64,000 bases of DNA, from the NCBI RefSeq assembly GCF_000238355.1, contig NZ_AHCA01000001.1:310001-374000 (forward strand). Reading direction: 5' to 3'. The DNA is from Pseudoalteromonas haloplanktis ATCC 14393 (GTDB lineage Bacteria > Pseudomonadota > Gammaproteobacteria > Enterobacterales > Alteromonadaceae). A model generated the notes under the pieces. The model was not told the DNA's origin, made no database searches, and was given only the letters and a program-made list of their open reading frames with translations. Shown here one piece after another: positions 17,410-26,524 of this stretch; the first letter of the stretch is position 1; every line of letters begins with the position of its first letter. The translations under genes and the position numbers were made by a program.

Positions 17410-17823
17410 ATGCTTGTTATTCCAATTTACATCGAAGCGGGTATTTGTGGCTTTGAATCCCCCGCAGCACAATACAAAGAGCTGGGGTTATCCCTTGATC
17501 AATTATTAATTAAGCACCCTGATGCAACCTTTATTGGCGTTGCCTCAGGGGAATCAATGCAAGGAGTGGGTATTTTTGACGGTGATTTACTGCTGGTTGA
17601 TCGCGCTATTGATGCCAAAAATAATGATGTCATCGTAGCCAATCTAAACGGCTTATTTGTCTGCAAGTTACTTGATAAAACCAATGCGCGCTTATTATCA
17701 GCATCATCATTGTATGGCCCAGTGCAATTAACCCAAGAAGATGAGTTTCAACTAGAAGGCGTTGTTACCCTTTCTATCCGATTACACCGTACAAATCCTG
17801 AGTTACTGCAATGTATGCCTTAG
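17410..17823 (+). CDS. umuD: DNA polymerase V subunit UmuD
   Basis: A 137-residue LexA-like (S24) self-cleaving protein that, once processed, supports error-prone repair by UmuC. The Cys-Gly cleavage bond is at residues 13-14 (ICGFESPAAQY), the nucleophile is Ser49 (SGESM) and the general base is Lys86 (VCKLL). The segment before the cleavage bond is about 11 residues shorter than in E. coli UmuD. The ATG lies only 15 bases after the SOS box and has no Shine-Dalgarno sequence, so the message may have a very short leader. No in-frame alternative start precedes the cleavage site. The end overlaps umuC by 13 bases. Confidence 0.95.
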   Translation: MLVIPIYIEAGICGFESPAAQYKELGLSLDQLLIKHPDATFIGVASGESMQGVGIFDGDLLLVDRAIDAKNNDVIVANLNGLFVCKLLDKTNARLLSASSLYGPVQLTQEDEFQLEGVVTLSIRLHRTNPELLQCMP

Positions 17824-19070
17824 TGGATGCAGTGGCATTTTATGCCAGCGCCGAGAAAGTGTTTAACCCTGCTTTGCGTACTAAACCGGTTGTGGTACTT
17901 ACTAACAACGACGGCTGTATCTGTGCTGTGTGCCCGATTGCACGACGGCTAAATATTCCTAAGTTTCAGCCTTATTTTAAGGTTAAACATTTATTAGCCA
18001 AACATAATGTGGTTATTTGCTCATCTAACTATGAGTTGTATGCCGACTTGAGCGATAAGATGATGAATATCATCAGTCGCTTTTGCGATAATCAGTATGT
18101 GTATTCAATTGATGAATCATTTTTGCACTTTAACGGCTTTACGCCACTCATTAATGACTGGCACCAGTACGGCCAGTTAATTCGCCGTACTGTGTGGCGC
18201 GAAACTAAACTACCTGTGGGGGTTGGCTTCGGTCCTACGCCAACCTTGGCAAAAGCAGCTAATCATGCCGCAAAAAAACTCAGTGGTTTTAATGGCGTTG
18301 CCGTGATTGATAACGAACAATCGCGCACGACAATATTAGCAGCCATGGATGTAGGTGATGTTTGGGGGGTTGGCAGACGCTTGACTAAGAAATTAAAACT
18401 ACTGAATATTAACAGCGCGCTCGATTTAGCCCAGCAATCCCCATCACATATAAAACGATTATTTAGTGTGGTACTTGCCCGCACTGTGGATGAGCTAAAC
18501 GGTCGCCCTACTTTAAATTGGCATGATGTACAGCACAATAAGCACGAGGTGTTTTCAACTCGCAGCTTTGCTAATAGGTTAACTTGCCCTATTGCTTTAA
18601 AAACAGCGCTAGTGAGTCATGCCATGATTGTTGCACGTAAACTACGCGCCCAGCACTGTGTCACTAAGCGATTATTGCTGTTTATTGCCAGCTCCCCTCA
18701 TGAGCAACATTACGCAAAAAAATCTCTTATTTATGAACTACCGACCCCCAGTGCCGACAGCACTATCTTTGCTAATGCAGTAACCGCTATTTTCGAACAA
18801 CTGTATCAAGTGGGTGTACGGTATTATAAATGTGGAGTTGGGGCATTAGAGGTAAGTGCGGCGCAGTTTCAGCAACACGATTTATTTAATCAAAAAACAG
18901 ATAATATTAAACTTATGTCCTGTTTAGATGCTGTCAATAAACGTTATGGCGCAGATACATTAACCCTTGCCAGTCAGCAACAAACTAACCAATGGCACAT
19001 GAAACGCACTTTTTTATCGCCCCACTATACAACGCGCTGGCACCACTTACCGAAAATAGCGTGTTGCTAG
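17811..19070 (+). CDS. umuC: DNA polymerase V catalytic subunit UmuC (Y family)
   Basis: A 419-residue translesion polymerase. Catalytic Asp6 (ALVDAVAFYAS) and Asp101-Glu102 (YSIDESFL) sit at the same positions as in E. coli UmuC. The thumb helix-hairpin-helix (VWGVGRRLTKKL, about 183-194) and the little-finger region follow. The start overlaps umuD by 13 bases, so the pair is one SOS-induced operon. The last four bases overlap the end of the convergent lipoprotein gene. Confidence 0.96.
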   Translation: MYALVDAVAFYASAEKVFNPALRTKPVVVLTNNDGCICAVCPIARRLNIPKFQPYFKVKHLLAKHNVVICSSNYELYADLSDKMMNIISRFCDNQYVYSIDESFLHFNGFTPLINDWHQYGQLIRRTVWRETKLPVGVGFGPTPTLAKAANHAAKKLSGFNGVAVIDNEQSRTTILAAMDVGDVWGVGRRLTKKLKLLNINSALDLAQQSPSHIKRLFSVVLARTVDELNGRPTLNWHDVQHNKHEVFSTRSFANRLTCPIALKTALVSHAMIVARKLRAQHCVTKRLLLFIASSPHEQHYAKKSLIYELPTPSADSTIFANAVTAIFEQLYQVGVRYYKCGVGALEVSAAQFQQHDLFNQKTDNIKLMSCLDAVNKRYGADTLTLASQQQTNQWHMKRTFLSPHYTTRWHHLPKIACC

Positions 19071-19531
19071 CGTTGTAACTCAAACTGACAAACGTTATCA
19101 CTATTTTCCACACTATAATGTAAGCGGCTATCGGCAATAAATCGTAAGGTCTGGCTAGTATTAAGATTATCGCTGTCGTTTTCACAACGAGTATGGCGTA
19201 AAGACATAGTGATGCTTTGCGTAGTGTATTTATATTTTGTGGTGACTAAACAGAAATTTGCTACTTTGTTAGTTTGTGTTCCATTATGCAGAGCATTAAA
19301 CATGATACTATTGCCAAGTTTAAAGCCCAGATCAGGGTTATTTTTATCAAGCCAGGTAAGCGCTCCAGAAGTGCAATTATCCGCAGTACCAGCCACGACT
19401 TGATAATTACCCACTTTGCTATTCAACAAAGATATAAACTGACTTTTATTACTGGGCAACTCAGTTTTAGCGCAGCCTAAGGCGCTCATAGATAAGCAGA
19501 TGGTATACAGTAAGACTTCACTATAACGCAT
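19067..19531 (-). CDS. Small lipoprotein of unknown function
   Basis: A 154-residue protein I do not recognise. The first 20 residues are a lipoprotein signal with lipobox ALGC (Cys at position 19), so it is probably membrane-anchored. The mature part has further cysteines (NCTSG, FCLVTT, TRCEN, VCQFEL), suggesting disulfides outside the cytoplasm. Its 3' end overlaps that of umuC tail to tail by four bases, and it has no operon partner. Confidence 0.75.
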   Translation of the reverse strand: MRYSEVLLYTICLSMSALGCAKTELPSNKSQFISLLNSKVGNYQVVAGTADNCTSGALTWLDKNNPDLGFKLGNSIMFNALHNGTQTNKVANFCLVTTKYKYTTQSITMSLRHTRCENDSDNLNTSQTLRFIADSRLHYSVENSDNVCQFELQR

Positions 19532-19640
19532 TAAAAACCTAATTATTCGTGGTGTGTACCATCAGCATAGCATAACTACAATAATTAAAATAACATCAAT
19601 CAGCTAAATGCTTATCTAAGTTATTGAATAAACCGACGTA

Positions 19641-20159
19641 TTATTGCCAATACTTAGCAAACAACTGCGGGTAGGCAAGTTTTAAAAACTTAGCTTTATC
19701 TTTAAAACGTTTACCTTTTGGTTGCTCAAGACCTGATGGTACAAACGGTAACTCATCGTCATTACGCGCTTCATAAAGCAACCCGGCTATTAGATCATAT
19801 TCATCTAAATACGGATAAGGCTGCTCATTTAGGTGATAAACTGGCGTACACTCAGCGAGTGAATCTGGATTTTCCAGCGCAGCGTTAAAGGCGGCCTCAC
19901 CACGAGAAATCAACCAACAGCGAAATTCAGAAAAACCATAGTCATCGTTACAACCCGCCATTACAAAGGCTGCACCAAATAATTCCCACGTATAGCTTTG
20001 GCGCATACAGATACTAAACTGTTTATCAAATTCAATTAGTTGATCATCAGTTAGATCACTTAACAGGCTTTTCAAGCGCTCACTTACCGACTCTGGCTCA
20101 GCGGTTTTGTCTTCAACAGTCACTAATTGCCAAAACTCGCTCGATGAAAGCACGCTCAT
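19641..20159 (-). CDS. DUF4240 domain protein
   Basis: A 172-residue soluble protein. It matches the DUF4240 pattern: an N-terminal SEFWQL, a helical segment (LSDLTDDQLIEFDKQFS), then the block with FGFSEFRCWLISRG-like sequence (about 95-110). The function of the family is unknown. Its ATG overlaps the stop of the YwbE gene (ATGA), so the two are made together. Confidence 0.82.
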   Translation of the reverse strand: MSVLSSSEFWQLVTVEDKTAEPESVSERLKSLLSDLTDDQLIEFDKQFSICMRQSYTWELFGAAFVMAGCNDDYGFSEFRCWLISRGEAAFNAALENPDSLAECTPVYHLNEQPYPYLDEYDLIAGLLYEARNDDELPFVPSGLEQPKGKRFKDKAKFLKLAYPQLFAKYWQ

Positions 20160-20350
20160 GAGATAATCTCTTTTACACGGCCCACTTGACCATCTTCTAA
20201 TTGCACCTTAATACCATGAGGGTGAGAGGGTGATTTAGTCAGTAACCGTGAAACAATACCATTAGTAAGGGTACCACTGCGTTGATCTTGTTTTAAAACA
20301 ATATTGACTTCAATGCCAGGGGAAATTTGAGAACGAGTAGGAACAGCCAT
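20156..20350 (-). CDS. YwbE family protein
   Basis: A 64-residue protein matching the YwbE family (DUF2196), with the characteristic ISPGIEVNIVLKQDQRSG and HPHGIKVQLEDGQVGRV segments. These basic, beta-rich small proteins have no settled function; nucleic-acid binding is only a guess. It is upstream of and four bases overlapping the DUF4240 gene. AGAG upstream of the ATG serves as ribosome site. Confidence 0.88.
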   Translation of the reverse strand: MAVPTRSQISPGIEVNIVLKQDQRSGTLTNGIVSRLLTKSPSHPHGIKVQLEDGQVGRVKEIIS

Positions 20351-20408
20351 AAATATATCTCTTTTACTATTTGGCTCGATTATAGCGGTATGTGAGGCCT
20401 ACACCAAA

Positions 20409-20861
20409 TTAAACTACAGTGATAGTAATCGTTTGTTGTTCGTTCACTGTTAAAATTGAATTTACCTGTGTATTGATCTCACCCGCTTTCCCAATTAATT
20501 GAAAATCAAAACCTTGTCCATTACCATCAAGGATACAACTGAGGTAATTATCACTGATTGTGATTTGGCTTACTCTGCTAATATCAACCTCAGCTATTTT
20601 TTTTATTGGCGCCTGTTTTATCACTAATTGATTGTTCACTCGTGTTATTGCATTAACCAAAGCATGTTGTTTTATAAATTTTTCACTGTAGCGTCGTGAG
20701 AATGCCCAAAAAGCAATTGCGATAATAAACCCATTACTAAAAACAAGCATCGGCATACCATTAGTTGACGCTGTACTTTGATAAATACCTAAAATAAAAA
20801 ATATCACAGCAAGGGTTAACAAACTGCGGCGCTTTTGTTTATTCGTCAAATTCGCAAACAT
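20409..20861 (-). CDS. Small two-span membrane protein, unknown
   Basis: A 150-residue protein with two adjacent membrane spans (about 12-31 and 37-55), then a soluble beta-rich part that resembles a PH-like domain (residues 66-150, KIAEVDISRVSQITI...). No family is recognised. It begins nine bases after the gene at 20870 and probably belongs to the same leftward operon. Confidence 0.65.
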   Translation of the reverse strand: MFANLTNKQKRRSLLTLAVIFFILGIYQSTASTNGMPMLVFSNGFIIAIAFWAFSRRYSEKFIKQHALVNAITRVNNQLVIKQAPIKKIAEVDISRVSQITISDNYLSCILDGNGQGFDFQLIGKAGEINTQVNSILTVNEQQTITITVV

Positions 20862-20869
20862 AAACTCCC

Positions 20870-21151
20870 TTACATTGCTAAAAAATTGATTGTCTGTGGC
20901 TTTATATCTATAACGGTGAGTTGTTTGTTTATCTCACTTTCAATAGCCGGTAAGTACAGCTCACTCGCAGCGTGTGACAATGCTAAGTCATCAACAAAGT
21001 AGCAGGTTACTTGCAATGTATTTGTTGGCTTTTTTAAATTAACTATATGAGTTAAGTGGCTAAAATCGCTATGACTGTCTTTTATATTTTCACAAGCACA
21101 TGTCAACGCTTTACGCAGCATACTGTTGAGTCGTTTTTCTGTTTTAGTCAT
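20870..21151 (-). CDS. Small conserved protein, sometimes labelled Fis-like
   Basis: A 93-residue protein starting MTKTEKRLNSMLRKAL. The frame is open further upstream (to 21259), but the ATG at 21151 sits across the lipoprotein stop and agrees with how relatives start. Similar proteins in marine gammaproteobacteria are often called Fis-family regulators; I see no Fis helix-turn-helix, so that label is doubtful. The gene overlaps the preceding lipoprotein gene by eight bases, pointing to translational coupling. Confidence 0.6.
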   Translation of the reverse strand: MTKTEKRLNSMLRKALTCACENIKDSHSDFSHLTHIVNLKKPTNTLQVTCYFVDDLALSHAASELYLPAIESEINKQLTVIDIKPQTINFLAM

Positions 21152-21365
21152 TTTTAGTTGTTTGTTCTGTGGCTCTATTTTTTTTATATTCGTCGTAACT
21201 ATCTTCTTGGCGCTTAATGCATTCATGGTATTCTTTATCGGCCATGTAACTACATTCACCTAAACGCGCAGATTGAATTTCGTGATAACGGCTATCTGAT
21301 GAGCACGCCGATAAGATAAAAACAATTGAAGCACTAAAAAGTAACTTCAGTGTATTGAAAACCAT
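21144..21365 (-). CDS. Small lipoprotein, unknown
   Basis: A 73-residue protein with a lipoprotein signal (lipobox LSAC, Cys21). The mature part is short and charged, with two further cysteines (GECSYM, HECIKR) and a Lys/Glu-rich tail. No family is recognised. It leads a short leftward operon with the genes at 20870 and 20409. Confidence 0.65.
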   Translation of the reverse strand: MVFNTLKLLFSASIVFILSACSSDSRYHEIQSARLGECSYMADKEYHECIKRQEDSYDEYKKNRATEQTTKND

Positions 21366-21464
21366 TAAAAATTCCTTACATTTTATACCGCAAAACTAAT
21401 TCATCAAACGTGGTTTTGCTGTATATTGCAAACGTTTCAAATTAACTACCGTTAAGGCCGTATT

Positions 21465-22271
21465 ATGATGTTGTCGCAGTTACAAGAGCTGTTCCAGCGT
21501 ATCGATAAAAGTAAAATATTTCAATCATTTGTTATCGCCGTTATTGTTGTATCTGCATTGACTGTTGGTGCACACACTTACTCATTGCACCCGAGTGTTG
21601 AATTTGCGCTGCACTGGATGGACGTTGGGATCACCATATTCTTCTTAATCGAGCTTGTGATCCGCTATGTTGCAAGCAAAGGGATCAAGGATTTCTTTTC
21701 CAAAGGCTGGAATATTTTTGATTTTATTATCGTCGTTGGGAGCTTATACCCTGCAGCGGGATCAACTATCTTTATTGCCCGATTGTTAAGAATCTTCCGC
21801 GTCTTGCGGCTGGTCTCTATGATCCCAGAACTGCGTTTACTGGTTAACTCATTACTCAAAGCCATTCCACAAATGGGGTATATCGCATTATTGATGTTTG
21901 TTATTTTCTACATATATGCCGCAATGGGCAGTATGTTATTCGCAGACATAAACCCCGTGTTATGGGGTGACGTGTCAATCTCAATGTTAACACTATTTAG
22001 GATTGCCACATTCGAAGATTGGACCGATGTCATGTACGAAACCATGGCGGTTTATAAGTTAAGCTGGATTTTCTACTTAACCTTTATATTTTTAACGGCG
22101 TTTGTATTTTTAAATATGATGGTCGGGGCAATTTTAGAAGTTATGTCTGAAGAGCACCGTAACGCCCGAGAAGAACAAGCAGATGTCGACTCTTTACCAG
22201 CAACACAAGGACAAATTAATCAATTAAAAGCTCAACTCGATGAATTAAAAGCATTGCTTGAGAAAAAATAA
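21465..22271 (+). CDS. Voltage-gated ion channel (BacNav type) with acidic selectivity filter
   Basis: A 268-residue single-domain channel that would assemble as a tetramer in the inner membrane. Spans S1-S4 cover residues 18-125. S4 carries Arg106, 109, 112 and 115 at three-residue steps (ARLLRIFRVLRLV). S5, a pore loop and S6 follow (135-225). The filter is TFEDWTD (182-188); sodium-type NavAb has TLESWSM. The C-terminus is a coiled coil (about 248-268, INQLKAQLDELKALLEKK), as in other BacNav proteins. AAGG stands 7 bases before the first ATG. It is a single gene. The channel call is firm; ion preference is inferred. Confidence 0.93.
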   Translation: MMLSQLQELFQRIDKSKIFQSFVIAVIVVSALTVGAHTYSLHPSVEFALHWMDVGITIFFLIELVIRYVASKGIKDFFSKGWNIFDFIIVVGSLYPAAGSTIFIARLLRIFRVLRLVSMIPELRLLVNSLLKAIPQMGYIALLMFVIFYIYAAMGSMLFADINPVLWGDVSISMLTLFRIATFEDWTDVMYETMAVYKLSWIFYLTFIFLTAFVFLNMMVGAILEVMSEEHRNAREEQADVDSLPATQGQINQLKAQLDELKALLEKK

Positions 22272-22274
22272 ATA

Positions 22275-22305
22275 AAAAAGGCTGATAGGTTCTATCAGCC
22301 TTTTC
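22275..22305. terminator. Bidirectional terminator
   Basis: AAAAGGCTGATAG and CTATCAGCCTTTT form a perfect 13-bp stem with a GTT loop. A-runs on one side and T-runs on the other serve both the channel gene and the convergent receptor gene. Confidence 0.88.
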
Positions 22306-22343
22306 ACTATCAATTATTAAATTGCTTGATGTACTGGCACTAA

Positions 22344-24428
22344 CTAGAAGCGATAATTTGCACTTAACACAACAGAGCGAGACTGTCCGTAATAACAATA
22401 GTAATCGCATGCTGATACATACTCTTTATCTAAAATATTATTCACGTTCAGCTGTAGCTGCCATTGTTCAGCGATACTATAGCTTACAACCGCATCCCAT
22501 AGGGTGGCACTTTTAACTGTTAAGTCGCTGCTGGCGGGGCTATCTTTTGACTCCCCCATATAACGAAGACCCGAGCCAATATTCAGGCCATTAATACCCG
22601 CAAACGATGCATCGTAATCAACCCACACTGAAGCGGCATTTTTAGGAATAAGTCCAGCTTGTTTAGTACCTTGCCCAGCGGTGTCATCGGTTGTGGCATC
22701 AGTATAAGTGTAGCTTGCTGTTAATTTAACACTTTGCGATGCCTGAGTGACCGTTTCCAGCTCAATCCCTTGCGAACTCACTTCACCTGTTTGCGTGGCA
22801 ACAAACGTCGCTGGGTTTGTTACCAAAGCATTTTCTTGAGTAATATCAAACCATGATGCGTTAATGTAACCATCAATGAAGCTTGGTTGGTATTTAACGC
22901 CAAGCTCAACTTGTTCACCTTCCAACGGTTTATATAACTCTCCCGTTGCTGGATCTATCGTACTTAACACCTCAAATGACTGCGCATAACTGGCATACGG
23001 AGATAAACCACTCTCAGCTAAATACATCACCCCAGCATTAAGTGATAACTGATCATCTTTTTGTGATTGCTGCTGAGCAAGTTTATTACTTTGATTATCT
23101 GTTTTAACTTCATCGTAACGTGCACCAACAAGGGCAATCCACTGTGAATCAAATTTAACTTGATATTGCGAATACGCACTTACTTGAGATTTGCTTATTT
23201 CGCGGTCAATATTATTAGCAGAATCTAAGGCTGTATAATTACCATACTCAGGCTGCCACGGATCAATGGTCCCAAAGCTATAGTTATCTTGTTCGTCACC
23301 ATTGGTTTCATGATATTGTAAATCGATACCTGCAAGTAGCGTATGTTCAAGGCGTGCGCTATTCCAATTAGCAACAGCTTTATTATCAAGGGTTACACTT
23401 TGATTATTACCATCACGAAATACAATGCCGCGATATAATTGTGTCGCTTGCGGATCTGAATTTGGAAATGCATAAGCGCTACGTAAAAATAAATCGTTAT
23501 GACCATAATTAAATTTTTGCGATAACACCCATGTATCATTCAAGGTATGTTCGAGGGAGTAACCAACAGACATTTGACTACGCTTATATTTATCATAGTC
23601 CGGCTCGCCTAAATTGGTAGCAGGATCTATTTGACCATAAGGCGTATCAATAACCGTACCCGCTGCAGGAAAAAATGGATTAGTAGGCGTACCATCGTCT
23701 TTTAGGTAAGTTGCCATTAATGTCATTATTGTTTTATTTGAAATATCAATTTCTAAGCTAGGCGCAAAATAAATACGATCATTTTGTGATCCATTTAGTT
23801 CACCGTCATTACTTTTCAATAAACCAACCATACGATAACGCATTGAGTTACTTTCATTCGCTTGACCTGACACATCTAAGCCAATTGATTTAAGGTTGTT
23901 ATTACCCACTTCCAAGCGTATTTCTCCAGGCGGCGCATAACTTGGTTTTTTTAAAACCGCATTGACCACCCCACCTGGAGGCGCTTCACCAAATAAAATC
24001 GCTGAAGGGCCTTTAACAACTTCAACTTGCTGCAAGCCAAATGGCTCAAGCAACCAAGTATAATAGCCATCACGGAATAAACGATTGCCATCTAGATAAG
24101 TTGCAGCGTCAAAGCCACGTACTTTAAACCAATCGGTATCATTGTCAGCGCCATATGGCTGCACTGTTACACCTGAGGTATAGCGCAGAGCTTCATCTAA
24201 TTTTTGTGGAGCTCGAATAGCGAGCTCTTCTTTTGTTAAGATAGAGACCGCTTTAGGCGTTTCTTGGGCAGGGGTATCTATTTTCAATGCCTGAGCGAAA
24301 ACTTCAATTGATTCAATATCATCTGCTGCTTGAGATTGAAAACTAACAAATCCCCCGAAAGGAACAGCGATAACCGTCAGAATTGCTTTCGTTAATAGAT
24401 TTAATCTGATGGGGTAACTCACGCGCAT
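22344..24428 (-). CDS. TonB-dependent siderophore receptor
   Basis: An outer-membrane ferric-siderophore importer. The preferred start is the ATG at 24428 (AGAGG five bases upstream), giving 694 residues; a GTG at 24434 is also open but overlaps that site. A signal peptide (to about QSQAA) precedes a plug domain (about 50-170, with VKGPSAILFGEAPPGGVVN) and a 22-strand barrel ending in aromatic NYRF. It resembles the FhuA/FoxA group. A Fur-box-like sequence sits just upstream. It is transcribed alone. Confidence 0.9.
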   Translation of the reverse strand: MRVSYPIRLNLLTKAILTVIAVPFGGFVSFQSQAADDIESIEVFAQALKIDTPAQETPKAVSILTKEELAIRAPQKLDEALRYTSGVTVQPYGADNDTDWFKVRGFDAATYLDGNRLFRDGYYTWLLEPFGLQQVEVVKGPSAILFGEAPPGGVVNAVLKKPSYAPPGEIRLEVGNNNLKSIGLDVSGQANESNSMRYRMVGLLKSNDGELNGSQNDRIYFAPSLEIDISNKTIMTLMATYLKDDGTPTNPFFPAAGTVIDTPYGQIDPATNLGEPDYDKYKRSQMSVGYSLEHTLNDTWVLSQKFNYGHNDLFLRSAYAFPNSDPQATQLYRGIVFRDGNNQSVTLDNKAVANWNSARLEHTLLAGIDLQYHETNGDEQDNYSFGTIDPWQPEYGNYTALDSANNIDREISKSQVSAYSQYQVKFDSQWIALVGARYDEVKTDNQSNKLAQQQSQKDDQLSLNAGVMYLAESGLSPYASYAQSFEVLSTIDPATGELYKPLEGEQVELGVKYQPSFIDGYINASWFDITQENALVTNPATFVATQTGEVSSQGIELETVTQASQSVKLTASYTYTDATTDDTAGQGTKQAGLIPKNAASVWVDYDASFAGINGLNIGSGLRYMGESKDSPASSDLTVKSATLWDAVVSYSIAEQWQLQLNVNNILDKEYVSACDYYCYYGQSRSVVLSANYRF

Positions 24429-24452
24429 GTGCACCTCTGTTTAAGCTTATAC

Positions 24453-24471
24453 AATAATCTAAATTATTATC
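24453..24471 (-). promoter_or_regulatory. Fur-box-like site
   Basis: AATAATCTAAATTATTATC agrees with the 19-bp Fur consensus at 14 positions by eye. It lies 25 bases before the receptor start, where iron-dependent repression would act. Confidence 0.55.
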
Positions 24472-24555
24472 AAATACATTTAAGTCATTATACTGAACAA
24501 AAAACAACGCTGTACAGATTATTCACAAAAACAGAAGAATATTTATATTAGCAAT

Positions 24556-24584
24556 AAAAAAAGAGGACATAGTCCTCTTTTTAA
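24556..24584. terminator. Terminator after asd
   Basis: AAAAAGAGGAC (24558-24568) and GTCCTCTTTTT (24572-24582) form an 11-bp perfect stem with an ATA loop. It is 20 bases past the asd stop, and separates asd from the receptor gene. Confidence 0.85.
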
Positions 24585-24602
24585 AAACAAAGCGAAAACG
24601 AA

Positions 24603-25742
24603 TTAATTGTTATCAACAATAATTCGTAGCATACGACGTAAAGGCTCTGCAGCGCCCCATAATAATTGGTCGCCAACGGTAAATGCGCTGATATATTTAG
24701 GACCCATCGCTAATTTACGAATACGTCCTACAGGGATACTAAGCGTGCCAGTTACTTTCACAGGTGTTAAATCAGTAGCTGTAATATCTCGCTCATTAGG
24801 AATAACTTTAACCCACTCATTATGTGATGCTAAAATTTGCTCGATTTTCTCAACGCTAATATCTTCACGTAATTTAATGGTCATTGCTTGTGAGTGACAA
24901 CGCATGGCACCAATACGTACGCATAAACCATCTACAGGCACAGGTTGTTTAGATGAGCCTAAAATCTTATTCGCTTCAACTTGCGCTTTCCATTCTTCTT
25001 TTGATTGGCCTGATGGCATTGGCACATCAATCCAAGGAATTAAACTACCAGCCAAAGGCACGCCAAATTGATCTTGCGGCAAATCACTTGATGCAATTTG
25101 CTGCGTGACTAGTTTATCAATTTCTAAGATAGCCGCTTGTGGGTCGGCAAGTTTATCAGCAACACTTGCGTGAATAGAACCCATTTGAGCGATTAGCTCT
25201 TTCATATTACGCGCACCAGCACCTGAGGCTGCTTGATAGGTCATTGGGCTTACCCACTCAATCAAGTCTTGCTCAAATAAACCACCCAGCGCTAATAACA
25301 TCAGTGAAACCGTGCAGTTACCACCCACATAGGTTTTAACACCTTGCTCAAGGCCTTGTTCAATCACATCTTTATTGACAGGGTCGAGTACAATAATACT
25401 GTCATCACTCATACGAAGAGCAGACGCTGCATCAATCCAGTAACCATCCCAACCGGCTTCACGTAACTGCGGGTAAACGGCTTTGGTATAATCACCACCT
25501 TGACAGGTAATAATAATGTCCATTTGCGCGAGTGAGTCAAAATCCATTGCATCGAGTAATGGTTTAGCAGGACCCGCTAAATCAGGGCCAAGTTGACCGG
25601 TTTGCGAGGTAGTAAAAAAAGTGGTGTCGATATGAGCAAAATCATTTTCTTGTTGCATACGCTCTAATAATACAGAGCCAACCATGCCCCGCCATCCGAC
25701 CAATCCTACTTTTTTCATTGTTTGTTCCACTGTTTGAGTCAT
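24603..25742 (-). CDS. asd: Aspartate-semialdehyde dehydrogenase
   Basis: Makes aspartate semialdehyde from aspartyl phosphate with NADPH, for lysine, diaminopimelate, threonine and methionine. From the first ATG it has 379 residues. The ATG at 25718 would give 371 residues starting [15 protein letters not shown], closer to E. coli Asd (367) and preceded by GTGGA; both starts are possible. The nucleotide-binding GWRGMVGS, the catalytic cysteine in [10 protein letters not shown] and the [11 protein letters not shown] block are clear. It is a single gene. Confidence 0.96.
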   Translation of the reverse strand: MTQTVEQTMKKVGLVGWRGMVGSVLLERMQQENDFAHIDTTFFTTSQTGQLGPDLAGPAKPLLDAMDFDSLAQMDIIITCQGGDYTKAVYPQLREAGWDGYWIDAASALRMSDDSIIVLDPVNKDVIEQGLEQGVKTYVGGNCTVSLMLLALGGLFEQDLIEWVSPMTYQAASGAGARNMKELIAQMGSIHASVADKLADPQAAILEIDKLVTQQIASSDLPQDQFGVPLAGSLIPWIDVPMPSGQSKEEWKAQVEANKILGSSKQPVPVDGLCVRIGAMRCHSQAMTIKLREDISVEKIEQILASHNEWVKVIPNERDITATDLTPVKVTGTLSIPVGRIRKLAMGPKYISAFTVGDQLLWGAAEPLRRMLRIIVDNN

Positions 25743-26107
25743 AAGAAATACCTAATTCATTAAAAATTAAAATTCATTGCGTGAGATTTAATTTTTAGAA
25801 CAGTTAATCTAGCACTGTGATCGAGGCAACACCAGTGTTACTCATAGAACATAAAATTTTTTCATATTCAATCTATCATCAATTGTTGATAACAACATTG
25901 TTTTGCTTCTTAACTAAAGCAGATAATCTTCAAGGCACAAAGCTAACGTCGAAACTAACTACAGTACCCAGCTTATTAATGTGTACATACTGTATTTTCA
26001 TTCCTAAATAGGTTAATAGAAATGCAATAAATAAGATTTACAATGAACTTGCACTTTGAAGTTAGATGTATTGTGTATTATTTTATTTTTTAAAAGGAAT
26101 CAAACAA
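25743..26107. other. AT-rich intergenic region
   Basis: This gap lies between asd and the small secreted protein, which are divergent, so it must hold both promoters. I see no riboswitch-like structure before asd and no convincing gene. A 64-codon open frame at 25817-26011 has no ribosome site. Confidence 0.6.
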
Positions 26108-26515
26108 ATGAAAACATCATACTTATCTAGCCTAATTGTAGTCTTGTTATCTTTAGGTGTATCAGCACAGGCTAACGAAATCAATGTAGAATCGAATACA
26201 TCTTTTGCCAGCTCAACAACCAGTGTTGAGCAAGTAACAGGTTCCACAACCAGCTTATCTACAGCGACATATATCAACCCTACCGTACGAGTAAATAATA
26301 GTTATAGAAACTTTTTTGTCGGTTCATTATCTGGCAACCAATTTTGCAAAGAGCAAGGCTATAAAGAGGAAGTAACTGGCAGTGCTGTAAAATGTGGTGA
26401 AGATGAGTCTTCCTATGCAGAATACGATTGGTACGATAGCGCATGGGCTTCAAAAAGTACTGGGAGTAAAAACCAGTGCTATCCTTTGTATGCAAGCATA
26501 AAATGCGGTAACTAG
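26108..26515 (+). CDS. Small secreted protein with four cysteines, unknown
   Basis: A 135-residue protein. The ATG at 26108 is preferred because AAGGA stands eight bases upstream; an earlier in-frame start at 26066 lacks one. A Sec signal peptide (MKTSYLSSLIVVLLSLGVSA) probably ends at AQA. The mature part begins with a Ser/Thr-rich stretch and then has four cysteines (FCKEQ, VKCGE, NQCYP, IKCGN) that could form two disulfides, plus a Tyr/Trp/Asp-rich patch. No family is recognised. It stands alone with its own strong terminator. Confidence 0.65.
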   Translation: MKTSYLSSLIVVLLSLGVSAQANEINVESNTSFASSTTSVEQVTGSTTSLSTATYINPTVRVNNSYRNFFVGSLSGNQFCKEQGYKEEVTGSAVKCGEDESSYAEYDWYDSAWASKSTGSKNQCYPLYASIKCGN

Positions 26516-26524
26516 AGTCCACAA

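Noticed and set aside
25743..25900. A possible lysine riboswitch before asd
   Set aside because: The leader is too short and lacks the paired helices and conserved loops of that riboswitch.
25817..26011. A 64-codon open frame between asd and the small secreted protein gene
   Set aside because: No ribosome site, no signal or domain, and it sits where two divergent promoters are expected.
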